Source of the DNA: Miscanthus floridulus
Lineage: Eukaryota; Streptophyta; Magnoliopsida; Poales; Poaceae
Direction of reading: 5' to 3'
Assembly (NCBI RefSeq): GCF_019320115.1
Contig: NC_089587.1
Location: 107,743,158 to 107,807,157, forward strand
DNA length: 64,000 nucleotides
The stretch's first letter is position 1; the number at the start of each line of letters is the position of its first letter. Position numbers and translations under genes: made by a program. This document shows, piece by piece, positions 42,296-54,344 of this stretch. The notes beneath the pieces were generated by a model, which saw only the letters and a list, made by a program, of their open reading frames with translations, did not search any database and had not been told where the DNA came from.

Positions 42296-43538
42296 TGTCG
42301 ATGCAGAAAGTGATCAACAAGTAAATATTTGTAGTTTTACCATACGTTGTGATCGGAGGTGGCCTAGCACTCAATAACACAGGGTTTATACTAGTTTAGG
42401 CAACGCGCCCTACGTCCAGTTTAAGTTGGTCGGCGACTTTATTCCTGAGCCTAGGTGCTCGAAGTTTGCAGTGGGGTTACAAACGAGAAGGAGAAAGATA
42501 GAGGGTACGAGAGGTCCGGTCGGACTCCGGTCGGAAGGGCCGAGAGCGACAGGAGCTCCGCTGTGAGCTAAGTGCCCAAACGTGTGCTTAAGGTTCGAAC
42601 CTAGCGGTTCTGTGGTTGTGAACTAGTGAGCTTTATCGATCTAATGAATCTGGAATGACTTGAATGTTGGGAGAGAGCGCATCCCCTTTTATAGATGAAG
42701 GGGATGACCTTACAAGTGAGAAGGAGAGAGTACGTATGCTTCTAAGTCTTGTTGCCCACGTCGGCGGGTATAGGATGATGGTAGACGCCCACAACACTGT
42801 TGGATATCGGATGCATATGGGAGGTTCCGTCGTTTTGTTCGGGTATGGCAAATGTCGGTACCTGCTATACTGTTGATGCCCAGAGGCACGTGATGAGTTT
42901 CACCATGTTCATTCGGTACGGTAAATACCGGCGCCCACAACACTGTCGATGCCTAGAGGCATGTAGGGGGAGCCTTACCGTATGGGAGTTAATGTCGCCC
43001 ACAATACTATAGGAAAAATGTCGGCGCCTACAACACTGCTTGTGTCAGGAAGGTTGTAGAGTACTGTTTCTGCAGGTGTACAGGGTACGGTCCCTGGTAC
43101 CGTGGTTTGATTTGTGCGCTTTGCCTTGCTTTCTCCGTTTGTTCCCTGATCCTTTTCGAACGGGCGTCCCTGGTCGGTTGGTCCCAATCGGCTCTGATTG
43201 TGCCAGTAGGAGAAGAGCAGTGAGTAGGATTTTTGCGTACCCCAGTCGGAGACGTGGGGTCAGAGTCGAAAGTAGTGCTTTGGCCAAGCCTTCTGGTCGG
43301 AGAGGCCGTCCGGAGACGGGTTAGAGACCGAAGTGAGCCCTCCGATTGGAGAGGTGGGCCGAAGTCAGAAAACGGGCGTCGCTCCTCCTCGGCCAGACCT
43401 TTCGGTCGGTGATTGGATCGCCCTTTTGGCCTGTTGTTTAGATACTTGGGCCGGCTCATGAGTTACGCGTTGTCTGCTTGGGCCGAGCCTTTGTTGGGAA
43501 GCCGATCCGCGAGGGACCCTGGGTTTATGAACCCGACA
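42296..43538 (-). repeat. 3' LTR of Tat element copy B (1243 bp)
   Basis: Collinear with 54370-55611 (1242 bp). Minus-strand ends TGTCGGGTTCATAAACCC and TTCTGCATCGACA. A purine-rich tract GAGCTCGGGGGCTCC lies just upstream of its start on the minus strand (43539-43553). Confidence 0.88.
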
Positions 43539-43753
43539 GGAGCCCCCGAGCTCTTGGGCGATTTAAGCAGAATTGTCTAGGGGATTTTTTTGTCTTGACA
43601 GCGGGTGCGCGCGAGTGCACCCGTGGGTGTAGCCCCTGAGCCTCCGGGCGATTCGGGCAGAATCGTCTAGGGGTGTTTGTCAGCGGGCGTGTGTGCGTGT
43701 TTTTCAGTCGAGACAAAGTTGTCAACCAAGGCGTCGTTGCGCAGCCAAGGCGG

Positions 43754-44168
43754 TTAGTTTTTAGGGATCGGGTGAGACGGAGCTCGTGGATCCTGGCGTC
43801 AATGCCTGCCTTGGGATCGGGCGAGGCAGTTAGTTTTTAGGGATCGGACGAGACGGAACTCGTGGGTCCTAGCGTCGGTGCGCGCCATGGGATCGGGTGA
43901 GTCGGAGTCGTGGATCCTGGCCTTGGTGCAGCCTGTGCAGCCGAGGCAGTCAGTTTAGTTAGTTTTAGGGATAGGGCGTACCAGGGCTCGCGGATCCTGA
44001 TGGAGCGAGTTTGGGGTCGCAGACCTAGGCGTTTGGTGTCTAGTCGAAGCGAAGCGTAGCCGTATGGAGCGAGTTTGGGGTCACAGACCCAGGCATTTGG
44101 TGTGCAGTTAAAGCAAAGCATAGCTGGATGGGGCGAGTTTCGGGTCGCTAACCTAGGTTTTTTGGATG
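43754..44168. repeat. two tandem repeat arrays in the 3' non-coding part of copy B
   Basis: 43754-43998: degenerate units of about 76 bp marked by TTAGTTTTTAGGGATCGG. 44000-44168: 2.6 units of 64 bp marked by ATGGAGCGAGTTTGGGGTC. The region is deleted from copy A. Confidence 0.8.
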
Positions 44169-46504
44169 TCTTGAGCCCCCGAGCCCTGTTGGGCTTTGGT
44201 AGGGGTCAGTTTGAGTTGTGTGCGTTACCCCGTCCTCGGTTTCTCACAACTAGAGGGGCTAAGTTTTGTCCCTTGTCTCAATTGCTCGGGCTCGAGTGAC
44301 GCGCTCGGTGAGTTCGCTAACGGATATGATCGAGTGGAATCCGGGTTCGTCGTTCGTGACGGGGTCGGCATAGCCCTCTTGTGACATTCTACTGCTCCTT
44401 TACCTACAACCCGGCAGATGCCTGGGTCATTCTAGAGACTGACCCAAGTGGCCTGACGACCTCCCCTCGATGGAGATTCTATGGGCTTGGCAAGAGGTTC
44501 TGGATCGAACGAGAAGGTTTGAGATGACCCTGTCTGCTTCAGGGCAGACCGGGCGACGGCCGCATGGGGCTCATCTGCATTTTTCTCCCCTAGCTCTATT
44601 TGATGTGGGGTGGCCTCGAGCCCTTCATGGGCCGGCCTTCGAACCTCGGTCGGTCGTTGCTCATGTCCAATGAGGCAACTATCGCTTCGCGACGCAACAC
44701 AGAGCGTTGTGATGTATTTTGCTGCATGTGCGATGCTTAGTTCCTGAGCCCCCGAGTGGTTCGGGCCTGAATCGTCCGGGGGGTACGGGCATATGGAATG
44801 AATGCATGTATGGATGTATGAAATGATTATAAAGAAATAGAGGGCGTTGGTAGTGTTACCTTGATGACTCAAGTAACGGGGTTTGGAGAGCTCTAGTCAG
44901 AAATGTCCGACCGGGACCCATGCTCGTCGTTTGTGATAGAGTCGGCATGGCCTACATGGGGCATCCCTTTGCTCCCTACCTATCTCTCAATGTGTTTTTC
45001 TGAGCCATTCGATTGACTTAGGAAGCTCGATGGTCTCTCTCGGCGGAGATCCTGTTTTGGGTTTTTCCAAGTCTCGCTTGGGGATGCGGAGAGCTACCTA
45101 CGTGTGGTGATGCTTCGGTTTTCATACCCGGTCGTGCGATAGTGGTGGGCCATACCCAGGCCATGTCTCGTCTCACCAAGCGGCGTCCTATCTGACCAGG
45201 CATCGTTCCATCGGTCTGCGTGCGTCCCATCGGTCAGGGTGTGTCCCATCGTTTCCCATCTGCATTGAATGGGGGAATGGAGAGAGTTTTCGCTCTATTC
45301 TTTTGCCCCTCTTCGACTGCCGTGTTTCTTCCTTAAATAGGGGGAGGGAGAGGGCTCTCTATCATAGTCCTTTGCCTGTTCTCTAACTATTGTCTCTCCT
45401 CCTTCTTCCTCCTCACCAAGAGTGCCTGTATGCCATGGTGGTTCCTAAGTGAGAGATGGGGTGAGCGAGGGGGAGGACTTACAGATCCTTTCATGAATCT
45501 AGAGTGTGATGTCAAGCTGGAGGCTGCCCGGGGCAGTGCTGGCCATCTTTGCCTGAGAAGGGGCGGCTTCTGCCGAAGGGGGTGGCGTGCTGGATTCATC
45601 TACGAGGCCTTCTTTGGGATGGAGCCGTGTGTGGACTTTCTCTGGTGGATCTTCACCGGGCGACCCTTATCGGAGGGGAAGTTGCTCAGGATCATGACGG
45701 TGGAGGGTTCTACGCCTATAGCTTCTCAAGTTGGCCAGTTCATAAAGTTTGATGAGATCTCTTCCAGCCATGGTGGCCATACCTAAGTAGCAGCGTCCCT
45801 ACCTAGGAGCTGCCTCGACTACATGTGAAGGTCAGGAGCTCCATGTTCCTCTACTGAGCATCTATGGGTGCGACACCCTTAAGGTACCCGTTGCGCTCGC
45901 TAAAGTCGAGGGAGCAGAACCAGGCGGGTCCCTTGAGGTACCCATTGCGCTCGCCGAAGAAGAGGGAGTGGAACCGGACGGGGCCCCATCGACAGTGGTT
46001 ATGTCCGGCGGCATGTGCCGTGGTTTCTCCTTTGGCGTTCAGATGATGTCGTCGAGTGGCCACAATAGTATTTGGAGTAGTAGTAGAAAATGTAATAGTG
46101 GAGTTCATGGGTGAGTCCCCATTGAACAGTTTTTTGTATCCATGAATACATCAGTACTATTTTTGTGATGGAATCACTATCCGTTCCTTGTTTTTATCCT
46201 AGCATAGTTTTTGTTTTTGTCATTTCTTTTTTGCACTTGCCTGTTAGTCCCATAGGCTGTAGCTTTTTTAAGAACCTGGGCATGGCCCGCGGGCTCGACT
46301 GCTTGTAACTGTAGGTTGTGGCGGGGTGCGTTCGTTAGGAGTAAGAATAAAGTTACATAGGGCAATCAAAGGAAAAGGAATGCGCTTCCGTTTGGGGTTG
46401 AACTTGTTTACCATGTGACAGTAAAAAAGAGAGGTAGTATTCAGTATTGTACCCTCATGGAGCCCCCAAGCGACCCGGGCTGAAAGTGTTCGGGCTGGGG
46501 TGCT
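44169..46504 (-). other. 3' non-coding region of Tat element copy B
   Basis: Between integrase and the 3' LTR repeats. 45264-46504 aligns with 23438-24669 of copy A. Short ORFs lack motifs. Recurrent AGCCCCCGAG(C) motifs are scattered through it. Confidence 0.6.
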
Positions 46505-47620
46505 TTACAGGGGCAAGTGTTGACTAAAAAGCGGTAAGACCAAATTTAGGGGAAAACGACGTAGCTGTTCAATGTTCCAAGTGTTGGTGAGAACGTTGCC
46601 GTTGTTGTCCTCCAGTCGGTTGGTGCCCGATCGAATTACTTCGGTCACCGTATAGGGCCCTTCCCATGGTGCAGAGAGTTTGTGTTTTTCCTTTGTTGAT
46701 TGGGTCCTCCAGAGTACGAGATCACCGACTTCGAGTATCCTCCCTCTGATCTTCCTTTTGTGGTACCTGTGCAAGGTTTGTTGGTAGCGAGCAGAGTGGA
46801 TGACAGTCGTCTCGTGGGCCTCTTTGAGCGGGTCGACTACATCTTGCTGAGCCTCTGTAGCTCGGTCGCGGTCGAAAGCCTTCACTCTTGGGGCACCGTG
46901 GTCGAGGTCGGAGGGCAGTACTGCCTTAGCTCCATAGTCTAGGAAGAAGGGTGTGAACCCTGTGGATCGGTTTGGGGTCGTTCTCAGGCTCTAGAAGATC
47001 GCTGGGACCTCTGCAACCCATCGCCCAGCGTACTTGTTGAGTCAGTCGAAGATGCATGACTTAAGTCCTTAGAGGACCATGCCATTGGCACGCTCGACGT
47101 GACCATTAGTTCGTGGATGTCCGACCGAGGCCCAGTCGATCTTGATGCCGTATCCATCACTGAAGTCTAGGAATTTCTTTCTAGTGAAGTTAGTCTTGTG
47201 GTCGGTGATGATACAGTTAGGAACGCTGAACCGGTAGATGATGTCGAGGAAGAATTTGACTGCCTCTTCCAAGCGGATGTTGGTGATGGGCTTGGCCTCT
47301 ATCCACTTGGTGAACTTGTTGACTACTATGAGTAGGTGAGTGAAGCCGTCTGGGCCTCAGACCGCGAATGGCCAGGTGATGGGATGGTTTGGAGCTCTTG
47401 TGCTGGCAAATGGGTTTGTCGAGCGTATAATTGGCATCCTTCACACTTGCGGATGACCTCCTCTGCATCTCGTAGCGCGGTGGGCCAGTAAAAACCTTAG
47501 CGAAAGACTTTTCTGATCAGCGACCTTAGGGCCGCGTGATGTCCGCAGATCCTGACATGGACCTCGATGAGGAGCTACTTCCCCTGGTTGGAGGGGATGC
47601 ACTTCATGAGTACCCCCGAT
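46505..47620 (-). pseudogene. integrase of Tat element copy B
   Basis: Core motifs IITDHKTNFTRKKF and GHPRTNGHVERANG (47272-47069) include the second Asp and the Glu of the D,D,E triad. The C-terminal module GRILEVGDLVLWR and GPYTVTEVI is at 46885-46505. Compared with copy A about 36 bp of the core (near 47358) are missing, and several stops occur. Confidence 0.83.
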
Positions 47621-48067
47621 GGACTCTATTTGTAGAGTTCATCACTGAGCATGACGAAGGTCTTGGCGCGCCGAGCGATCCATCGGGCTTCAGTCCTTTT
47701 GGGTGGAAGAACCTCCTCGAGGAGGTAGGCGAGTAGAGGTGCTCACCAGTCCATTTGACTGAGTGCCAATATGGTAACATTAGCGGGTGATGTCGTCATG
47801 GAGGTACTAGGATCGGAGCCCCCCGAGCGCTGGCTTGGCGTCAGGGCTGGAGCCCCCGGGCGCTGGCTTGGCATCGAGGTTGGAGCCCCCAGGCGCTGGC
47901 TAGGTGTCGGGGTGTGTCTGGACCAGACCTTCTAGGATGTGGGCGGACGGTTCATGGACGTCGTTGATGAAGACCCCGCTTGGGGATGGATCCCGCCTGG
48001 CGGCCAATTTCGCAAGAAAGTCGGCGGCATCATTGTCCCTTCAAGGGACGTGATGTAGCTTGATCCC

Positions 48068-48490
48068 CTAGAATTTGTCCTCGAGCTTGCACACCTCTTG
48101 GCAGTATGCTGCCATGAGGGGTCTTTTGCAGGAGGACTCCTTCATGACATGATCAACGACTAGCTCTGAGTCGCCACAAATGTATAGTCGCATAGCACCA
48201 AGCTCGATGGTGATGCGTAGTTTGTTGATGAGGCCCTCGTACTCCACGGTGTTGTTTGAGGCTGAAAAGTGGAGGCGGATGGCGTAGCGGAGCCTACTCC
48301 CATCTAGGGAGACCAAAACCACTCTAGCCCCTGAGCCAGGCGCCATTACGGACCTGTCTAAGTACATTGTCCAGCACTCATGGGTGACATCAGGGGTCGG
48401 TAGCCGTACCTCTGTCCATTCGGTGACAAAATCTGTGAGAGCCTGAGATTTAATGGCGGTATGGGGGATGTACCTCATTGCATGACCCAT
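48068..48490 (-). pseudogene. archaeal-type RNase H of Tat element copy B
   Basis: Open for 140 codons: TMYLDRSVMAPGSGARVVL, NNTVEYEGLINKL, LYICGDSELVVDHVM. The first acidic motif reads LDRS where copy A has FDGS; the Glu and the second Asp motifs are kept. Stops precede and follow the fragment. Confidence 0.82.
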
Positions 48491-48879
48491 GAGTTTGAGT
48501 CCAACTTAGAGATCCATCCTACGGCGTCGCAGTTGTGGATGATGTCCTCGAGCGGGTATGAAGTGACGACCGTGAATTCATGGTTGGTGAAGTAGTGCAG
48601 GAGCTTCCGGGTTGCCATCAGCATGGCATATAAGAGTTTCTGCACCTAGGGGTACCAGACCTTGGGGTTAGTGAGTACTTCCCCGATGAAGTATACGGGC
48701 TGCTGGACCTTAAGTTGGTGTCCCGGCTCCTCCCTTTCGATGACCAGCGCGGCGCTTACCACATGGTTGCTGGCTGCGACGTAGAGGAGAAGGGGTTCTC
48801 CCTGTTCAGGAGCGACGAGGATCGAGGCTGATGTCAGGGACGCTTTGAGGCTCTCTAGGGCCTGCTGAGCTTCCTCAGT

Positions 48880-49704
48880 CTAGATGAAAGTGTCCATCTT
48901 TTCGAGGAGCTTGTAGAGTGGCATCCCCCATTCGCCGAGCCAGGAAATGAATCGACTCAGGGCGACCAGACAGCCGGTGAGCCTTTGCACGCCCTTGATG
49001 TTGCGTATAGGACCCATGTTGGAGATGGCCGTGATTTTTTTGGGGTTGGCCTCGATGCCGCGCTCAGACGCAATGTATCCTAGTAGCTTCCCCTTCGGAA
49101 CCCCGAAGACACATTTTTTAGGATTCAGCCTGATGTTAAATCTTCGAAGGTTTGTGAACATTGCGGCCAAGTTTGTGATCAGGTCACAAGCTTGAATTGT
49201 TTTGACCACTATATCATCAACATAGACGGCGATCATTGGTCTTGGCCGCTTGGATTGATCAAGCTGATTGAGCGAGTCAATTTGGTCAGTGAAGCATTGC
49301 TATATGCACCTTTGGTAGGTGGCACCAGTGTTCTTCAAGCCGAATGGCATGGTTATGTAGCAGTACGAACCATATAGGGTGATGAATGAGGTTGCAAGCT
49401 GATCAGACTCTTTCATCATGATCTGGTGATAGCCTGAGTAGGCATCCAGAAAGGAGAGGATCTCACAACCCGAGGTGGAGTCGACTATTTGGTCTATGCG
49501 TGGCAAAGGAAAGTGATGCTTTGGACACGCTTTGTTGAGTCCAATATAATCAACGCACATTCTCCACTTTCTGGTCTTCTTTTTAACAAGAATGGGATTG
49601 GCAGGCCAGTCGGAATGGAAAGCCTCTATGATGAATCCGGCTGCTAAGAGTTTGGCGATCTCTTCGCCTATGGCCCTACGCCCCTTGTCGTCAAAGCGAC
49701 ACAT
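48880..49704 (-). pseudogene. reverse transcriptase of Tat element copy B
   Basis: Two open pieces in one domain: 49704-49300 (ANPILVKKKTRKWRMCVDY, FLDAYSGYHQIM, MPFGLKNTGATYQRC) and 49236-48880 (VYVDDIVVKT, then VFGVPKGKLLGYIAS and LTGCLVALSRFIS). The catalytic YVDD is intact here, unlike in copy A. A stop after QRCI separates the pieces. Confidence 0.87.
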
Positions 49705-49857
49705 GCGCTACTTAGCGGGCTTTGAGCCTAGGATGAGGTGCAGTGCATGCTCAGTGACCTCCCATGGTATGCCTGGCAAGTCAGAAGGCTGCCATGTGAA
49801 GACATCACGATTGGCACGTAGGAAGTCAACAAGCTCGTATTCCTATTTGGATGGGAG

Positions 49858-50345
49858 CTAGGTCCCGATCCACACCATCTTGGTTGGGTCGGTGGGGTCA
49901 ATTCCTGTCGCCTTGGTTTCCTCGAGCGGGTGGAAGGCCATCGAGGAGGTTGGTTCATTGCAGTCTAGGAGTGCTGGGGTCGATGACTCCCTGAGCCGTG
50001 GGAGCTCGGATGAGTTGATGACCACTATGGTGAGCTTGAAATGCTCGTGGTCGCATGTGAAGGCATGCGAGAAGGTGCTGCTCATGGTGATGACGCCGTT
50101 CGGTCCTGACATCTTCAGCTTGAGGTATTTGTAGTTGGGGATCGCCATGAATTTGGCATAGCATGGCCACCCCAAGATGGCATGGTAGGACCTTAGCAAG
50201 TTGAGTCCGCTTCTGATCGAGGGATACGCATGGCATTGAGGGTGTCGACATAAAGGATGTTGAGGCCGCTTCCTCTGTCCATCAGCACCTTGGTGAGGCG
50301 CTTCTTGCGGACGATGGGGTCGACGACGAGCGGGTAGCATCTTGG
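49858..50345 (-). pseudogene. aspartic protease of Tat element copy B, internally deleted
   Basis: Two frames are needed: LMDRGSGLNILYVDTLNAM (about 50285-50230) holds the active-site region, with DRGS in place of DGGS. YHAILGWPCYAKFMAIPNY follows after only a few codons. About 150 bp between them, present in copy A (28330-28480), are missing here near 50205-50215. Confidence 0.75.
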
Positions 50346-50559
50346 TCTCGCGACATGGGAGGGATGGTCCCTCTGATCGAAGGTGATCGGAGATTCTGAC
50401 CAGCTAAGGAAGGAGGGGATGGCTATCTCGGCGGCGCATGCCTCCCTATAGCGTACCTTGTGCTGGCGCTTGGACCAGATGGCATCGGATTTGTCGAAGA
50501 TCATGATGCATTCCTCAGCATCGAGGAAAGTGTCTCCGTCCTTGCCCACCACGCCTCCT

Positions 50560-52251
50560 TTCTTGGCTACCGCCTCTTTGCCGTCCCCTTCTTTTGGATC
50601 ACCGGCCTATCGTAGGAAACGTTTGAGGAGCTTGCAGTCCTTGTAGAGGTGTTTGACGGGGTAGGCATGGTTGGTGCATGGATTGTCCATGAGCTTGTTG
50701 AAGTGGTCAGGTGGTCCCTGTTGGGGCTGCTTGCCCGTGCGATCAGCCACGGCGACCAACACTGTGTTGTCCGATCGGCGCCGATCCTTTTTGTTCTTCT
50801 TGCCCCTCTGTGTGGAGGGGCCCTCATCTTGGTCCATGCGCTTGGCCTTGCCTTTGTCCTAGCCCCCGTTGAAGACTGCTCTGACCGCCTCCTCGTCGGA
50901 GGTGTGGTTAGTGGCGACGTCGAGTAGGTCACAGGTGGTATGGGGCTTGAGGCATCCAAGCTTGTGGATTAGGGACTCATAGGTCATCCCAGAGAGGAAT
51001 GCGTTGATGACGTCTTCATTGACAAAATTAGGGAGGGAGTTGCATCATTGGGAGAACCTACAGATGTAATCCCATAGGGACTTGGTGGGCTCCTATTGGC
51101 AACTCTTGAGGTCCCAGGAGTTTCTAGGGCTGACATACGTCCTGTGGAAATTTCTGACGAAGATGCTCTTGAGGTCCACCCAGTCGCGGATGCTGTCGTG
51201 TGGGAGGAATTCAAGCCATGCCCAAACATGTTCCCCCACATAGATGGGGAGATACTGAATGATGAAATAGTCATCATTCACCCCTTCGGCTCCGCAGGCG
51301 AGCCAAAAATCTTCGAGCCAAATATCGAGGTTTGTCTCCCCGGATATGCCGGTCAAAGGCCCATGGTCTCAGGCCCTCAAGGCTGGGACTCCGGTCATCC
51401 GGTCAGTGACCGTTCCTAGGGCGCATTTCACCGCTCCCCTTGATGGTTCGACTGGGATCCATGTCGCTTGCTCTCGCCGCTGCCCGGTGGACGTCATCAT
51501 CATGCCGGGCCCGATGCCGGTTGCTGACGATGCTGCGAGCATCCTGGTGCGGACCAGGCCGCTTGTGTACTGACGGTCGGTGCGGAGCAGGCGCCAGGTC
51601 GGACTGAGGTGCGACTGCTGCCTCCCAAGCCACACCTAGCGGCTGTAGTTGCGAGCAGATGGAGCAATCTGTCTAGCGCGTCCTGGCTTCCTCGGTAGGG
51701 AGAGAAGGCACATGTTGGAGTCATGATGCGGAGATTTCTGCATGTTGAACGGTGGTGGCTTCTACTAGAACCCGGAGGTTCCGGTAGACTGCCCGCTCCT
51801 GGGGGTCGATGGGCTCGGGAACGCCACGCAGAAGCATTGCTGCAGCAGCGATGTTCTGGCTAGCCCGAGTGAATTGTGGGAGATCATTCCCCTCATTCAT
51901 GATGTCGTGTTGGACCTAGCGAGCGCGAACCTGGGCGCCGCCCGTCAGGTTATGCGCATGGGGCGCAACGTGCTGCACCGAGCTTGCCGACGCAGGTGGC
52001 GGCTGGTTCTACCGTCGTTGCCATAGTTCCTCGGCGTGCCCTTATGCAAACATGAGGGCCCCCGCATGTGGGTTTGGAGGGGTGTGAGTTTGTGCAAACT
52101 CCGCAATGACCGGCGGCTGTCCCGGAGCGTCCGCCATAGCGCACTCACGGGACGGACGGTGGCTAGGTGCCACGTCGCTAATGCTAGAGCCATCGCTCTC
52201 ACCCTCGTCATTCGGGAGTTCATGGAAAGTGGTAGGAGCATAGCTTGCCAT
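50560..52251 (-). pseudogene. gag of Tat element copy B
   Basis: Starts MASYAPTTFHELPNDEGES at 52251. The core (NLDIWLEDFWLACGAEG, YFIIQYLPIYVGEHVWAWLE, FVRNFHRTYVSPRNSW) lies at 51356-51093, and the C-terminal NPCTNHAYPVKHLYKDC cluster at 50837-50607. The frame breaks several times. Core sequence lost from copy A is retained here. Confidence 0.8.
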
Positions 52252-52543
52252 TCCTGTGAATTCCGATGTGAGGGGGGATGGCGGCAGCGTCCCTCAGAGC
52301 CCCCGAGTGCACGCATCCGCGGGGGACGCAAGGCCATAGGGGAACCGATCGTACGGTGTCTGTGATGCGGTAAATACGGTCCGTCTAGATAATTGGCGGG
52401 AGATTGTAAATAGAGAGTAAATTATAGTATGCATATTACTCACAGTGGCGTTTCAGTAGAGAGCTTGCTTAGAGTGAAGCGCAGATGCCTCGTCATGGAA
52501 GTCGTCGTGCATCCCAGAGCCGATGGAGGGCGCCCCTCTGACG

Positions 52544-54106
52544 AACAGTCCGATCAACTGGTCGGCAACGAAGTCGATGATCCTAGTGGTCCGACCAGTT
52601 GATCGGTGGTGAAGTCCAAGCACCAAGTGATCCGATCACCTAGACGATGATCCTGCAATACAAATATGTAGAACGGGTAGTACATGATGTACAAATATAT
52701 GAACTCCGGAGAAAAATCAGCAATGGCGATGAAATAGCATAAGTAGCTCGGCGATTAGTTGGTGTGAAGTTGTATTTTATATAAACCGCCCGAACAGTTA
52801 GTGTGTAGCTGAGTCTCCAGCCCTAGCTAGCCTATTAACCATAATGCAGAGTGCGAAGCCCATGCACGTGTAGGAGGAATAGGCGTCGCTAAGGAGCCGC
52901 TGCCGACCATCCATAACACAGAGGGCAGATGCTCGTGCACGTGTAGGGAGGAGTCGGAGACAGGGCCGTCTCTGGAGGCGTCCGAGCATCAACAGGACTA
53001 TTCAGGGGTTCGAAAAATCATTTGGAGAGCAAACATGGAGAAAACAGCTTGGAGAAACATTATGGCGATTAACGAAGATTGGAGAATATTTAGAAAAATA
53101 TTAAAGCATGACTTAGCTTTAGACAGAACATCTGGTCAATGGCGTATGTTGCTATCTGGTCGGTGAGAGGATGGACGTCTTCAACCTGTTCGATGAATCT
53201 GCCCCTCTAGGCATGTTGGTAAGTGGCGACGACATTGGTGAACCCAAAGGGTAGGGCTGTAACCCCTAGAGTTTCCCAAGCAGCCTCCGATAGATTTGGA
53301 TCGGAGGGTGGTCGGTGCTAAACCAGAGTGTCTAGAGCCGATTTGGTGATGGAGAGGTAATCGGTGAGCTTCTAACCAACCTGATCGATTGATGCGATCA
53401 GATCATCGTTGTTGATCTGCCTCCTCTGGTAGCGAGGAAGCGGGCGGCGAGTTGTTGATGAAGGCGACCTTGGAGGCGGTTCTGAGATCGGATCTATAGT
53501 CGTAGGTGTGGGGGTGATTGGCGCAGAATTGATCTGCACTGGGTCAAGGATCTCTCTGACTCTGTCAGCATTGACGATCCACGAGATTGATCCGACCATG
53601 AAGATCTGGCTAGGTTGCGGGAGGAACAAAGAGCCTGTGGAAAAAGCCATCTTGTTCGATAGGGAAATAGCACGCAAGCCCCTACCTAGCATGCCGACTG
53701 TCAATAGAATATCGTCAGCAGTCCTCCAAGGGGTATCTCACGAAGGTAGATTTATCGGCAGAGGAGCGTGAGATCAAGAACAAGAATGCAACAGAGACAC
53801 ACGAGTTAGACAGGTTCAGGCCGTCAGTATGACGTAATACCCTACTCCCGTGGTCTGTTGTTTGTATTAGCTATCGTATGATATTGCATGACTATAGATG
53901 TATGTATCTTTTCCGCTAGGGGACCCCTACCTCTCCTTATATAGTCTGGAGGGGTAGGGTTACAAGGAAAGTATCCTATTTGGTACTATACAATATCTTA
54001 CGGTGCACGCCGAGCAGTGTCGTGCACGCCTTAATCTTGTGGGCTGGGCCACCTCTGATGGTGCGGCCCATGTCTTGTCTTATGGATACCAGGGGCCATA
54101 TCCCCA
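52544..54106 (-). mobile_element. nested insertion in the leader of copy B, probably a truncated LTR element
   Basis: Copy A is continuous at the matching place (30690): GGAGGGCGTCCCTCCGA runs straight into GGGTGCTAGAACGAGGG. The insert has a promoter-like, LTR-like right part (53790-54106). A minus-strand ORF of 110 codons (53704-53372; MTVGMLGRGLRAISLSNKM, later Pro/Ser-rich) could be the start of a gag leader. No pol. Family not recognised. Confidence 0.55.
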
Positions 54107-54344
54107 TAGCACTAGAACAAGTGCCTCCTCGCGGAGGTGTAGTACGCCGAACCGGTCGACGATGAAGTCCAGGCTTCCAAAGAGGAAGGTCTGGGATGGT
54201 TTTGTGACTGGTGGAACCCACATCCCAACTGGTGGGAGTGCGGAAACTCTAGTGAGCCGAAGCAAGTCGTATCGCCTGAGTTCGCCATGGTGAAGGTGAC
54301 AGAAAAGTGGGTCATCTGATGACCAAAAAGTGTTGAACGTACAA

